A stretch of DNA of 45,856 nucleotides from an uncultured Duganella sp. (GCA_946482335.1 CAMLRG010000016.1:1-45856), one strand, 5' to 3'. Shown: positions 33,501 to 40,930, counted from the stretch's first letter. Made by a program: numbers and translations. The notes: generated from the sequence alone by a model not told the origin.

Positions 33501-33630
33501 CGGGATCTTCCGCCCGTCCCAGCTTGAAGAAGGCGATGACGCCGGCCAGGGAAACCAGGCAGATCAGGAATAGCGTGACGGAGCGCTCGCGCACGGCCAG
33601 CGCCGACAGATTGAAACGTCCCGCGCTCAT
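30502..33630 (-). CDS. RND multidrug efflux pump, inner-membrane permease
   Basis: A 1042-residue HAE-1-type RND transporter, the usual length, with twelve membrane helices and two large periplasmic loops. The N-terminus (RSVTLFLICLVSLAGVIAFFKLGRAEDPAFTVKVM) places it near TriC-like pumps rather than AcrB proper. The proton-relay Asp pair is in LGLLVDDAIIAIEMMV of helix 4. Second-half motifs (FPIMLAITLLIIIFQVRSISAMVMVF and RARPVILTALAAILAFIPL) are intact. It exports drugs or solvents with the adaptor and outer-membrane factor encoded nearby. Its ATG overlaps the adaptor stop (ATGA). Confidence 0.95.
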   Translation of the reverse strand: MSAGRFNLSALAVRERSVTLFLICLVSLAGVIAFFKLGRAEDPAFTVKVMTVVTAWPGASAQEMQDQVAEKIEKRLQELRYYDRSETYTRPGLAFTTLTLLDSTPPSEVQGEFYQARKKVGDEAGNLPPGVIGPMVNDEYADVTFALYALKAKGEPQRALVRDAETLRQRLLRVPGVKKVNIIGEQSERIFVEFSHERLATLGVSPQDVFSALNGQNALTPAGAVETRGPQVFVRLDGAFDELEKIRATPVVAQGRTLKLSDIATVKRGYEDPATFMIRHGGEPALLLGVVMRDGWNGLDLGKALEQEVGAINAGLPLGMSLDRITDQAVNISAAVDEFMVKFFAALLVVMVVCFLSMGWRVGIVVAAAVPLTLATVFVVMAATGKNFDRITLGSLILGLGLLVDDAIIAIEMMVVKMEEGYSRIAASAYAWSHTAAPMLSGTLVTAVGFMPNGFARSTAGEYTSNMFWIVGIALIASWVVAVVFTPYLGVKLLPDLKVVPGGHAALYDTPRYNRFRQALQRIIARKWLVAGSVVGLFVAAVLGMAVVKKQFFPISDRPEVLVEVQMPYGSSIAATSTATAKVEAWLSRQQEAQIVTAYIGQGAPRFYLAMGPELPDPSFAKIVVRTESQGQREALKQRLRQAIAEGLAPEARVRVTQLVFGPYSPFPVAYRVTGPDPAKLREIAVDVQNVMDASPMMRTVNTDWGARTPSLHFTLQQDRLQAVGLSSSAVAQQLQFFLTGVPVTTVREDIRTVQVVARAAGDVRLDPARVADFTLAGSNGQRIPLSQVGKVEVRAEEPVMRRRDRVPTITVRGDIAEGLQPPDVSAAISRQLQPIVDNLPAGYRIEQAGSIEESGKATAAMLPLFPIMLAITLLIIIFQVRSISAMVMVFLTSPLGLIGVVPTLILFRQPFGINALVGLIALSGILMRNTLILIGQIHDNKQAGLDPLTAVVEATVQRARPVILTALAAILAFIPLTHSVFWGTLAYTLIGGTLAGTVLTLVFLPAMYAIWFRIDAGGGSLHAGRSQENIAPLPVAGTGTA

Positions 33631-34742
33631 GGCCGCCCTCCGTTGGCTGCGCCGCTGCCGGCGGCCGGGCCGGCCAGGCGCACTTGTTCGCCTTCGCGCA
33701 GCAGGTGCGCCCCAAGCGCGACGATACGTTCGCCTTGCTTGAGCTGACCGCTGATGCGCGCGCTTTCGTCGTCCAGGCGCGTGACGGTCACCGGGCGCCA
33801 CGCCACCTTGGCCGGTTCGCCCGCGATCACCCACACGCCGGGTCCCTTGCCGGCGTCATGCAGCGCGCCGATCGGGATTTCCAACCCGGCATGGGTGTCG
33901 GCCTTCGCCTCCGGCAGCTGGATGGTGACGGTCGCCCCGAGCGGTGCATATGCCAGCTCCCCCTCCAGCACGAAGCGCGCTTCGAAGGTGCGGGTCTGGC
34001 GGTCCGCACTGTCGGCGAGCTGCCGGAGCCGGGCCGGCACGCTGACGCCTTCCTTGCCGAACAGTGAAGCCTGGCCGATAGTGCCGGGCGCGGGCCGCAA
34101 GGTTTCCGGCAGCTGGATCGCACCTTCGCGCTGGCCCGCATGCGCTACCCGCACCACGGCTTGTCCGGCGCCGACCACCTGGCCCGGTTCCGCCAGCGTT
34201 TCCACGACAATGCCGTCGGCGTCCGCCAGCAGTTCCGCGTACCGGCTGGCATTCAGGGCCACTTCGGCCTGGGCCTCCGCTGCCCTCAGCTGGGCTTTGG
34301 CGGCATCGGCGGCAGCCTTGGCCTGGTCGTAGGCGGAGGCTGAAACCGCGCCGGTGCCGCGCAAGTTGCGGTAGCGCAGCTCGTCGTCCGCGGTTTGCTG
34401 CGCCCGGGCGCGGGCGGCGGCAACCGCTTCCTGCTGCGCATGCACGGCCAGCTTCAGGTCCGCAGGGTCGAGGCGCATGAGCACCTGGCCGCGCTTGACG
34501 CTCTGTCCCGTATCCACGCGCCGTTCCAGCACCTTGCCGGCAACGCGGAAACCGAGGTCGCTTTGCACCCGCGCGGCGACGGTGCCGGTGAACGAGCGCG
34601 CGGCGGAAGCCGCGTCGCGCACGACGGCGGCACGCACCAGCGGCACGGCGCTGCGCGGGTCGGATGGCGTCTTGTCGCCGCAAGCGGCCAGCGCGAGCGG
34701 CAATGCTGAGAGGAGTGCAGGAAGCAGGAGATGGCGGCGCAT
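33627..34742 (-). CDS. RND efflux periplasmic adaptor lipoprotein (membrane fusion protein)
   Basis: A 371-residue adaptor joining the RND pump to the outer-membrane factor. A lipoprotein signal ends LALAAC (C21). The lipoyl half-motif GFRVAGKVLERRVDTGQSVKRGQVLMRLDP, a coiled-coil hairpin (about residues 100-165; Ala/Glu/Gln-rich) and the second half VETLAEPGQVVGAGQAVVRV follow, then beta-barrel and membrane-proximal domains. It is first in the adaptor-pump-SDR operon. A TetR-type operator overlaps its -35 region at 34788-34811. Confidence 0.93.
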   Translation of the reverse strand: MRRHLLLPALLSALPLALAACGDKTPSDPRSAVPLVRAAVVRDAASAARSFTGTVAARVQSDLGFRVAGKVLERRVDTGQSVKRGQVLMRLDPADLKLAVHAQQEAVAAARARAQQTADDELRYRNLRGTGAVSASAYDQAKAAADAAKAQLRAAEAQAEVALNASRYAELLADADGIVVETLAEPGQVVGAGQAVVRVAHAGQREGAIQLPETLRPAPGTIGQASLFGKEGVSVPARLRQLADSADRQTRTFEARFVLEGELAYAPLGATVTIQLPEAKADTHAGLEIPIGALHDAGKGPGVWVIAGEPAKVAWRPVTVTRLDDESARISGQLKQGERIVALGAHLLREGEQVRLAGPAAGSGAANGGRP

Positions 34743-34787
34743 AGAAATCCCATTGGAAGAACCAGACAGGATTTCATTTTGGATCTA

Positions 34788-34811
34788 GTGACCAAATAAG
34801 TCAATAGTCAC
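34788..34811 (-). promoter_or_regulatory. TetR operator and promoter of the efflux operon
   Basis: GTGACCA-N10-TAGTCAC, 24 bases, matches the second site at 35471-35494 in both arms and length. On the minus strand it contains TTGACT as a -35 box, with CAAAAT 17 bases on as a -10, directing the adaptor-RND-SDR operon. A bound repressor would cover the -35 box. Confidence 0.75.
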
Positions 34812-34828
34812 ATATACATGCGAAAGGA

Positions 34829-35431
34829 TTAGGGCGACAGGCTGCGCAGTACCAGGCTGGCCAACTTGGCAGGCGCTTCTTCCGTGGAGTCGAAACTGTA
34901 CTGCAGCAGCAACGGGTTGAGGTAAGGGCGCATCACCAGGCAGATCGCGGCGGTGGTCTCGTCGAGCGGGGTCTTGCGCTCAAACTCACCGTTTTCGCGG
35001 CCCAGGCGCAGGATTTCCAGCACCATGGCCTGGATGCGCTGCTCATAGACGCGCACCACGTCCCAGCGCTCGGTGGCGGCGGCGGTGGCGATGTCGTACA
35101 GTTTGCGGTTCTCGAAAAACAGGCGGAGGCTTGATTCCACGGCGGTCTTGAACATGCGCCGCAGTTTTTCCGAAGGGTGGTCGGCCGCCTCGACGGCCGC
35201 CCGGATATCCATTTCGATCTCGCGCAGGCATTGCGAGCAAATCAGCTCGCCGATCGCCTGCTTGGATTCGAAGAACTTGTAGATATAAGCCTTGGAAAAG
35301 CCTATCGCCTTGGCGAGGTCGGAAACGGTGGTCTTTTCGTAGCCGTACAGGCGGAAATGTTCAGTGGCTGCGGCAACGATCTGGTCGCGCACTTCATGGT
35401 CAGCCGGCCCCCGGGTGGATGCTTTATTCAT
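34829..35431 (-). CDS. TetR-family repressor of the efflux system
   Basis: A 200-residue TetR-type regulator. The N-terminal helix-turn-helix (about residues 14-60) reads IVAAATEHFRLYGYEKTTVSDLAKAIGFSKAYIYKFFESKQAIGELI, and the ligand-binding helical domain follows. The start MNKAST is chosen because upstream in-frame sequence is unlike the family; it lacks a strong ribosome site. It lies between two identical-architecture operators, one before the adaptor gene and one before its own gene and the divergent outer-membrane gene. It therefore probably represses all parts, and itself, until an inducer binds. Confidence 0.9.
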   Translation of the reverse strand: MNKASTRGPADHEVRDQIVAAATEHFRLYGYEKTTVSDLAKAIGFSKAYIYKFFESKQAIGELICSQCLREIEMDIRAAVEAADHPSEKLRRMFKTAVESSLRLFFENRKLYDIATAAATERWDVVRVYEQRIQAMVLEILRLGRENGEFERKTPLDETTAAICLVMRPYLNPLLLQYSFDSTEEAPAKLASLVLRSLSP

Positions 35432-35470
35432 GGCCGACAGCTTACCGCTAGTCCAGGCTTCGCACAACAA

Positions 35471-35494
35471 GTGACCATTGTGTGATATAGTCAC
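35471..35494. promoter_or_regulatory. Second TetR operator, between tetR and the outer-membrane factor gene
   Basis: GTGACCA-N10-TAGTCAC again, 24 bases. It covers TATAGT (35486-35491), a -10-like box directed at the outer-membrane gene that starts at 35524. Placement in the divergent gap allows control of both tetR and the outer-membrane factor. Confidence 0.75.
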
Positions 35495-35523
35495 TCGCAT
35501 CCATTCATTTCGGGGAAGACAAA

Positions 35524-36984
35524 ATGCTAAAGCGCGCTCTGTTGATGGTTGCCGCCACCAGCCTTGCCACCGGTTGCGCCGTCGGGCCGGATTACATCCG
35601 GACCGATCCACCCTTGCCACAGCGCTACCTCGGCCAGGCGGCGCTTGAGCAGCGCAGCGCTGCCGGTGTCGCCGACTTCGCGCTCTGGTGGGAAGGCTTC
35701 GGCGATCCGCAACTGGCCCGTTTCGTGACACTGGCGCTTGAGCAGAACCTGGACCTGGCGCAAGCTGCTGCAAGGATGGCGCAAGCCCGCGCCGGACTCG
35801 GGGCGGCGGATGCGGCCTTGCGGCCGTCCGGCAGCCTCAATGCCCAGGGCGCGCGCGCCTACCAGTCGATTGACACGCCCTTGGGGCGCATATTGGGGGC
35901 ACAACCCGGTTTCGACCGCTACGGCAATGCTTATGAGGCCAACTTCAGCGCGGGCTGGGAGTTGGACCTGTTCGGTGGCCTGCGCCGCGGCAGGGAGGCC
36001 GCCCGGGCTGAATACCAGGCCTCGGAAGCCGGCGCGGTGGCGACCCGGCTGGCGGTGGCCGCCCAAACCGCCGATATTTACATCGGCATCCGCGGCCTGC
36101 AAGGTCGCCTGGACGTCATGCGCCAGCAGTTGCAGACGCAGCAGGCCTTGCTGGCCAGGATCAGGCAGCTCCACGGACAAGGCTTGGCAGCCGAGCTCCA
36201 GGTGAGCCAGGCCGAGGGCGCCGTGGCACAGGTGCAAGCCGCGATCCCGGTGCTGCAAGCGGGCCTGGACAAAGCGATGAATGCGCTGGACGTCATCCTG
36301 GGCACGGCGCCAGGTGCGCACCGGGCAGAGCTGGCCGGCATGGCGGCCATCCCGGCCGCGCCACGCATCGCGGCGGCAGGATCGCCGGGCGACCTGCTCA
36401 GGCGGCGCCCCGACCTGATCGTGGCGGAGCGCCGCCTCGCCGCTTCGAATGCGCGGATCGGCATGGCGATCGCCGAGTATTATCCGAAATTTGCCTTCGG
36501 CGGCTTGCTGGGCAGCGCGACGTCGGGCTCCGGCGCCCAGCTGTTCACCAGCGGTGCCGGCCAGGCGGCGGCTGTGCTGGGGCTGCGCTGGCGGCTGTTC
36601 GACTTCGGCCGCATCAACGCGCAGATCGGGCAGGCCAGGGGACAGGAAGCCGAAGCGCTGGCCGCCTACCGCCTGGCCGCACTGCATGCGGCGGAAGAGG
36701 TCGAAAATGCCTTCTCCGACCTGGTGCAGCGCGAAGAGCAACTGCGGGTGCTCGGCCAGGGCGTCGGCGCGCTCGACCGGGCACGGCAGCCCTCCTCCCA
36801 GGCTTACCAGAACGGCTTGGTCAGCCTGATCGAAGTGCTGCAGGCCGACGAAAACCTGCTGCGCGCACGCGATATGCAGGTGCAGGCCCGCACCGAATCG
36901 GCCCGCGCCGCGGTCGCGGCGTTCAAGGCGCTTGGCGGCGGTTGGCAGCCATCCAACGCCGGCGCGCTGGCCTACCGGGACTGA
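35524..36984 (+). CDS. Efflux outer-membrane factor lipoprotein (NodT/OprM family)
   Basis: A 486-residue TolC-like channel subunit. A lipoprotein signal (LATGC, C18) is followed by the family start AVGPDY. Two tandem outer-membrane efflux repeats supply the barrel and long periplasmic helices (for example ARFVTLALEQNLDLAQAAARMAQARAGLGAADAALRPS and LLRRRPDLIVAERRLAASNARIGMAIAEYYPKFAFGG). It completes the tripartite pump with the adaptor and RND protein encoded divergently. GGGGAAG gives the ribosome site. An operator matching that of the RND operon lies upstream, so all parts are co-regulated although on opposite strands. Confidence 0.94.
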   Translation: MLKRALLMVAATSLATGCAVGPDYIRTDPPLPQRYLGQAALEQRSAAGVADFALWWEGFGDPQLARFVTLALEQNLDLAQAAARMAQARAGLGAADAALRPSGSLNAQGARAYQSIDTPLGRILGAQPGFDRYGNAYEANFSAGWELDLFGGLRRGREAARAEYQASEAGAVATRLAVAAQTADIYIGIRGLQGRLDVMRQQLQTQQALLARIRQLHGQGLAAELQVSQAEGAVAQVQAAIPVLQAGLDKAMNALDVILGTAPGAHRAELAGMAAIPAAPRIAAAGSPGDLLRRRPDLIVAERRLAASNARIGMAIAEYYPKFAFGGLLGSATSGSGAQLFTSGAGQAAAVLGLRWRLFDFGRINAQIGQARGQEAEALAAYRLAALHAAEEVENAFSDLVQREEQLRVLGQGVGALDRARQPSSQAYQNGLVSLIEVLQADENLLRARDMQVQARTESARAAVAAFKALGGGWQPSNAGALAYRD

Positions 36985-37003
36985 TTTTCCGCGCAAAGTC
37001 AAT

Positions 37004-37044
37004 TATCATCGGGGCAGCCGCCAAACCTGCGGGGATGGGCGGCT
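37004..37044 (+). promoter_or_regulatory. Possible promoter and leader hairpin of the GST gene
   Basis: TATCAT (37004-37009) resembles a -10 box. AGCCGCC (37016-37022) and GGCGGCT (37038-37044) can pair across a 15-base loop and end 6 bases before the GGAGG ribosome site. The hairpin could be a leader structure of the GST mRNA or a terminator remnant of the upstream gene; there is no T-run. Confidence 0.3.
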
Positions 37045-37058
37045 TTACCGGAGGATGA

Positions 37059-37805
37059 ATGATGGAGCCTTACAAGCTTTACTACTGGCCGACGATCCAG
37101 GGCCGCGGCGAATTTGTGCGGCTGGCGCTGGAAGAGGCGGACGTTCCCTATATCGACGTGGCGCGCGGCAAAGGCGGGATGCAGGCGATGATCGACGTAA
37201 TTGCCCATGGCAGCGACATCCGCGCGGCATTTGCGCCGCCTGTGCTGCGGGCGGGGGAATTGCTGATCGGGCAGACTGCGAACATCCTGATGTATCTCGG
37301 TGCGCGCCACGGCCTGGCGCCCCGTTCGGAAGCGGGGCGGCTGTGGTGCAACCAGCTGCAGCTGACGATTTCCGATATCGTCGCCGAAGCGCACGATACG
37401 CACCATCCGATCTCCGTCAACCTGTACTACGAAGAACAGACGCGCGAAGCGCGCGCAAAGTCGCGCGACTTCGTGGTCGAGCGCATTCCCAAGTACCTCG
37501 ACTACTTCGAGACGGTGTTGCGCGCCAACCCGGGGCGCGGTGGCTGGATCGTCGGCTCGCGTCTCAGCTACGTGGACCTGTCGCTGTTCCAGTTGCTGGA
37601 CGGCTTGCGCTATGCCTTCCCCAAATCGATGGAAGCCTATGGCGAGCGCTGGCCGGGATTGGTGCGCCTGGCGGGGCGGGTGGCGGCGCGCCCGCGGGTG
37701 GCGGCCTATCTCGCTTCCAAACGCCGCCTGGCCAACAATGAGGACGACCTGTTCCGCAATTATCCCGAGCTCGAGCGCGGGGTGCGAATCAGGCCGCCCG
37801 CGTGA
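37059..37805 (+). CDS. Glutathione S-transferase family protein
   Basis: A 248-residue GST. The thioredoxin-fold N-terminus (YKLYYWPTIQGRGEFVRLALEEADVPYIDV) resembles sigma/mu-like GSTs, with the catalytic-position Tyr near residue 8. QTANILMYLGARHGLAP holds the usual glutathione-binding Gln-Thr pair (normally Gln-Ser). The helical C-terminal domain contains LSYVDLSLFQLLDGL. Two adjacent ATGs (37059, 37062) are possible; the second has better spacing to GGAGG. It conjugates or reduces electrophiles with glutathione; the substrate is unknown. Its 3' end overlaps the convergent copper chaperone gene by 17 bases. Confidence 0.88.
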   Translation: MMEPYKLYYWPTIQGRGEFVRLALEEADVPYIDVARGKGGMQAMIDVIAHGSDIRAAFAPPVLRAGELLIGQTANILMYLGARHGLAPRSEAGRLWCNQLQLTISDIVAEAHDTHHPISVNLYYEEQTREARAKSRDFVVERIPKYLDYFETVLRANPGRGGWIVGSRLSYVDLSLFQLLDGLRYAFPKSMEAYGERWPGLVRLAGRVAARPRVAAYLASKRRLANNEDDLFRNYPELERGVRIRPPA

Positions 37806-37989
37806 CCGGGTAGCCGGCATCCACGATGGCCGCCTTGATCGGTTCCAGTGCGGCGGCCGAGTTGACCTTGACGTGCTTGCCTTTCAGGTCGACCTCGACG
37901 AAGGCAGCCGGGTCGACGGTATGCACCGCTTCCGTCACGGCCGACACGCAATGTCCGCAAGTCATGTTCTCTACAGTCAGTTCGTACAT
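37789..37989 (-). CDS. copZ: CopZ-like heavy-metal chaperone
   Basis: A 66-residue single heavy-metal-associated domain with the Cu(I) motif M-T-C-G-H-C (ENMTCGHCVSAV, residues 7-18) and the usual ferredoxin-like pattern to AIVDAGYPV. It probably delivers copper to CopA or buffers it in the cytosol. The gene is about 14 kb from copA-cueR, but its upstream sequence has a TTGACT-N19-TAAAGT promoter with a GGGAAGG half-site, as expected for CueR control. GGAG lies close before the ATG. The symbol is by resemblance to CopZ. Confidence 0.85.
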   Translation of the reverse strand: MYELTVENMTCGHCVSAVTEAVHTVDPAAFVEVDLKGKHVKVNSAAALEPIKAAIVDAGYPVTRAA

Positions 37990-38008
37990 TTGGAGTTCCT
38001 TTCGTCAA

Positions 38009-38845
38009 ATGGGTAAGCTCACTTTAATCCTTCCCACCATTGTAAAGTCAAGCGTGCTGGCGCTGCTTTTATTGCAGGGCTGTTCGAGACCGCATCCGGC
38101 GCGGGGCGGGGACATGGCCGTGGCGGAACACGCGGCCATGCCGGCACCGAAGGAAGCGCCACCGGCCGACCAGGCACAGCGCGGGAAATTCCTGGCATAT
38201 GGGCATTCGGCCACGGTCGATGCCGCCGAAGCCCAAGTCAAGCCCTTGCTCGACAAGTTGGTCGCTGCCTGCCATGCCGACACGGCCAACCAGTGCACCT
38301 TGCTCGCTTCCGGCCTCGAAGGCGGGCGGCAAGCGAGCGCCCACCTGCGACTGCGGATCAAACGGCCGGGCGTCGACAAGCTGCTGGCCATGGCGGCCGC
38401 GGGCGGCGAACTTGCGTCGCGCAATACGGCGGCGGAAGACCTGGAAGGCCCGATCCGCGACAATGCCAGGCGCCTGGACATGTTGCGCTCCTATCGCGAC
38501 AAGCTGCTGGCGCTGGAGGACAAGGTCGGCAACAATGCGGAAGCGTTAATCAAGCTATCGCGGGAGCTGGCGTCGGTGCAGAGCGAGCTGGAAGCGGCGG
38601 CCGGCGTCGAAGCGCGCCTGATGGAGCGCGTGCAGCTGGACTTACTGAATATCACGATCCAGTCGCGCAGCCAGCGCAATTTCTGGTCGCCGGTCGCGCG
38701 CGCCATGGGCGACTTCGGAAGCAACCTGTCGGAAGGCGTTGCCAGCACCATCACCGGCCTGGCCTACCTGTTGCCATGGGCGCTGATCATATTGGCGGTC
38801 GGCGCAGTGGTACGCAAGCTCTGGCGAAAGGCCCGCGGGAAATGA
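38009..38845 (+). CDS. DUF4349 lipoprotein
   Basis: A 278-residue envelope protein. A lipoprotein signal (LTLILPTIVKSSVLALLLLQGC, C25) is followed by a domain of the DUF4349 type (about residues 60-270) with a long helix (about 165-210; LRSYRDKLLALEDKVGNNAEALIKLSRELASVQSELEAA). A C-terminal membrane helix (LLPWALIILAVGAVV) and basic end follow. Function unknown. The lipobox requires a start near 38009, where the ribosome site is distant and weak. Its first codons contain, on the other strand, the copZ promoter. The stop overlaps the next gene's ATG (ATGA). Confidence 0.78.
   Translation: MGKLTLILPTIVKSSVLALLLLQGCSRPHPARGGDMAVAEHAAMPAPKEAPPADQAQRGKFLAYGHSATVDAAEAQVKPLLDKLVAACHADTANQCTLLASGLEGGRQASAHLRLRIKRPGVDKLLAMAAAGGELASRNTAAEDLEGPIRDNARRLDMLRSYRDKLLALEDKVGNNAEALIKLSRELASVQSELEAAAGVEARLMERVQLDLLNITIQSRSQRNFWSPVARAMGDFGSNLSEGVASTITGLAYLLPWALIILAVGAVVRKLWRKARGK
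38021..38051 (-). promoter_or_regulatory. CueR-type promoter of copZ
   Basis: On the minus strand TTGACT (38051-38046) and TAAAGT (38026-38021) are separated by exactly 19 bases. The spacer contains GGGAAGG, the mirror of the CCTTCCC half-site in the copA promoter. The site lies inside the signal-peptide codons of the divergent lipoprotein gene. Confidence 0.65.
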
Positions 38846-39261
38846 AGCAATCCATCGTCCACATTGCCCTCGTCGTACGCGACTATGACGAGGCGATCGA
38901 TTTTTACGTCAACACCCTCGGGTTCGAGCTGCAGGATGACACTTACCAGCCGGAACAGGACAAGCGCTGGGTGGTGGTGGCGCCGCCGGGCGGCAGCGGC
39001 ACCACGATCCTGCTGGCGCGCGCCTCCCAGCCGGAGCAGGAAGCCTTCATCGGCAACCAGTCCGGCGGCCGCGTGTTCCTGTTCCTGAACACGGATGATT
39101 TCTGTCGCGATTTCGAGCGCCTGAAAGCGAAGGGCGTGCGCATCGTGCGGCAGCCGAAGCAGCAGGACTATGGCATGGTTGCCGTGTTCGCCGACCTGTA
39201 CGGCAACCTGTGGGATTTGCTGCAACTGAATCCCGGCCACCCGATCGCACGCCGGGGCTGA
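38842..39261 (+). CDS. VOC-family protein (glyoxalase-like)
   Basis: A 139-residue single VOC domain: MKQSIVHIALVVRDYDEAIDFYVNTLGFEL at the start, RVFLFLNTDDFCRDFERLKAKGV in the middle and VAVFADLYGNLWDLLQ at the end. Metal ligands typical of VOC enzymes (His in VHIALVV) are partly present; the final Glu is replaced by Asp in this alignment. It may be a dioxygenase-like or stress-resistance protein. Its ATG overlaps the DUF4349 stop, so it is translated from the same mRNA. The TGA abuts the convergent ycaC gene. Confidence 0.85.
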   Translation: MKQSIVHIALVVRDYDEAIDFYVNTLGFELQDDTYQPEQDKRWVVVAPPGGSGTTILLARASQPEQEAFIGNQSGGRVFLFLNTDDFCRDFERLKAKGVRIVRQPKQQDYGMVAVFADLYGNLWDLLQLNPGHPIARRG

Positions 39262-39867
39262 TCAGCCCTTGTTGAACGCGGTGATCAGGTTGCGGTAGTC
39301 GGGAATGTGGGCTGAGAACAGCGCGCCCAGGCCTTCGATGTCGTTGCGCCAGTCGCGGTGCAATTCGCAGGCCACGCCGAACCAGCTCATGAGCTGCACG
39401 CCTGCGTCCTGCATGCGGCGCCAGGCGGCATCGCGCGTGATTTCATTGAAGGTGCCCGACGCGTCGGTCACCACGAACACGTCGAAGCCTTCATCGATGG
39501 CCGCCAGGGCGGGGAAGGCGACGCACACTTCCGTCACCACGCCGGCGATGATCAACTGCTTCTTGCCGGTGGCCTTGACGGCTTTCACGAAGTCCTCGTT
39601 ATCCCAGGCATTGATCTGACCCGGACGCGGGATGAAGGGCGCTTCGGGGAACATCTGCTTCAGCTCCGGCACCAGCGGGCCGTTCGGGCCGTTCTCGAAA
39701 CTCGTGGTCAGCACGGTAGGCAGCTTGAAGTACTTGGCCGAGGCGGCCAGTGCCAGCACATTGTTCTTGAATTTGTCGGGCTCGATGTCGCGTACCAGGG
39801 ACAGCAGGCCCGCCTGGTGGTCGACCAGCAGCACGGCGGCATCATTCTTGTCGAGGCGTTTGTACAT
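39262..39867 (-). CDS. ycaC: YcaC-like cysteine hydrolase (isochorismatase fold)
   Basis: A 201-residue isochorismatase-like hydrolase, very similar throughout to E. coli YcaC (RPGQINAWDNEDFVKAVKATGKKQLIIAGVVTEVCVAFPAL). Catalytic D16 (LLVDHQAG) and nucleophile C115 (TEVCVAF) are present. YcaC forms octamers; its natural substrate is not established. An AGGAG-like site (GGAGAACGCC) precedes the ATG. It is divergent from a LysR regulator, the likely controller. Confidence 0.92.
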   Translation of the reverse strand: MYKRLDKNDAAVLLVDHQAGLLSLVRDIEPDKFKNNVLALAASAKYFKLPTVLTTSFENGPNGPLVPELKQMFPEAPFIPRPGQINAWDNEDFVKAVKATGKKQLIIAGVVTEVCVAFPALAAIDEGFDVFVVTDASGTFNEITRDAAWRRMQDAGVQLMSWFGVACELHRDWRNDIEGLGALFSAHIPDYRNLITAFNKG

Positions 39868-39968
39868 GGCGTTCTCCTTCAGCGGTTGTGGGTGTAGGTA
39901 CAGGATAGGCGCGCAACAATCGCTCCGCTAGTGCCGTAAAATGGCTTCAGTGTTCTTTTTAAGGAACA

Positions 39969-40871
39969 ATGATGGATGACTTGAACGATCTTTATTATTT
40001 CGTGCAAGTGGTCGACCATGGCGGCTTTACGCCGGCGGGGCGGGCGCTGGCCATGCCGAAATCGAAGCTGAGCCGGCGCATCGCCGCCCTTGAGCAGCAA
40101 TACGATGTGCGGCTGTTGCAACGGACCACGCGCCATTTCTCCGTGACCGAGACAGGGCGCGAGTTTTACCAGCAATGCCTGGCCGTGCTGGCGGAAGTGC
40201 AGGGCGCGCGCGAAGTGATGGAACGCCAGCGCTCCGAACCGCAGGGCGTGGTGCGGGTCAGTTGTCCGACAGCCTTGCTGGAATACCGCATTGGGCCACT
40301 GGTGGCGCGCTTCATGCGGCAATGGCCGAAGGTGCGCGTGGTGCTGGAGGCAAGCAACCGGCGCGTCGACGTACTGAACGAGGGATTCGATATTGCGCTG
40401 CGCGTGCGTTTTCCACCGCTCGAATCGAGCGATCTGGTGATGCGGGTTCTGGCGCGCAGCCCGCAGCGGCTGGTCGCCAGCCCGGCCTTGCTCAAGCCGC
40501 GCAAGGCTTTCAAAGACCCGGATGCGCTGGCGGTGGCGGGCTTGCCCAGCCTCGATTGGGGGCCGCCGCGTGAACATGTGTGGCAGTTCGAAGGGCCGGG
40601 CGGGGCGCAGGCGGCGGTACCGCACAAGCCGCGCTACATCACGGACGACATGACGGCGCTGCGCCAGGCGGCGGAGGAGGGCATTGGCGTGGTGCAGTTG
40701 CCGTGCATGGTGGCCGAGGAGGCGTTGGCGCGCGGCGCGCTGGTGGACGTCATCCCCGGCTGGGCGCCGAAGGGGGGCGTGATCCATGCGGTGTTTCCGT
40801 CGCGGCGAGGTTTGCTGCCGGGCGTGCGTTTGCTGCTCGATTTCCTGGCGGTGAATATCCGGCAGGATTGA
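39969..40871 (+). CDS. LysR-family transcriptional regulator
   Basis: A 300-residue regulator. The N-terminal helix-turn-helix (MDDLNDLYYFVQVVDHGGFTPAGRALAMPKSKLSRRIAALEQQYDVRLLQRTTRHFSVTETG) is typical of the DsdC/aaeR-like LysR group. The effector domain (about residues 90-295) follows. Two consecutive ATGs (39969, 39972) are possible; AAGGA gives better spacing to the second. A partial palindrome TGTTC-N8-GAACA lies directly before the start. It probably regulates the divergent ycaC gene. The effector is unknown. Confidence 0.9.
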   Translation: MMDDLNDLYYFVQVVDHGGFTPAGRALAMPKSKLSRRIAALEQQYDVRLLQRTTRHFSVTETGREFYQQCLAVLAEVQGAREVMERQRSEPQGVVRVSCPTALLEYRIGPLVARFMRQWPKVRVVLEASNRRVDVLNEGFDIALRVRFPPLESSDLVMRVLARSPQRLVASPALLKPRKAFKDPDALAVAGLPSLDWGPPREHVWQFEGPGGAQAAVPHKPRYITDDMTALRQAAEEGIGVVQLPCMVAEEALARGALVDVIPGWAPKGGVIHAVFPSRRGLLPGVRLLLDFLAVNIRQD

Positions 40872-40888
40872 ACCAGAACCGGTAAACC

Positions 40889-40915
40889 GGTGTCAGACCC
40901 GATGGGTCTGACACC
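40889..40915. repeat. Intergenic 12-3-12 palindrome
   Basis: GGTGTCAGACCC, a 3-base loop, and GGGTCTGACACC form a perfect stem right after the LysR gene. It shares stem length, loop length and the GGGTCTG core with the palindrome after pit at 4100-4126. I recall closely similar palindromes being common between genes in Oxalobacteraceae, which suggests a dispersed repeat that may serve as a terminator. Confidence 0.7.
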
Positions 40916-40930
40916 AGTGCGGGTTCTCCA

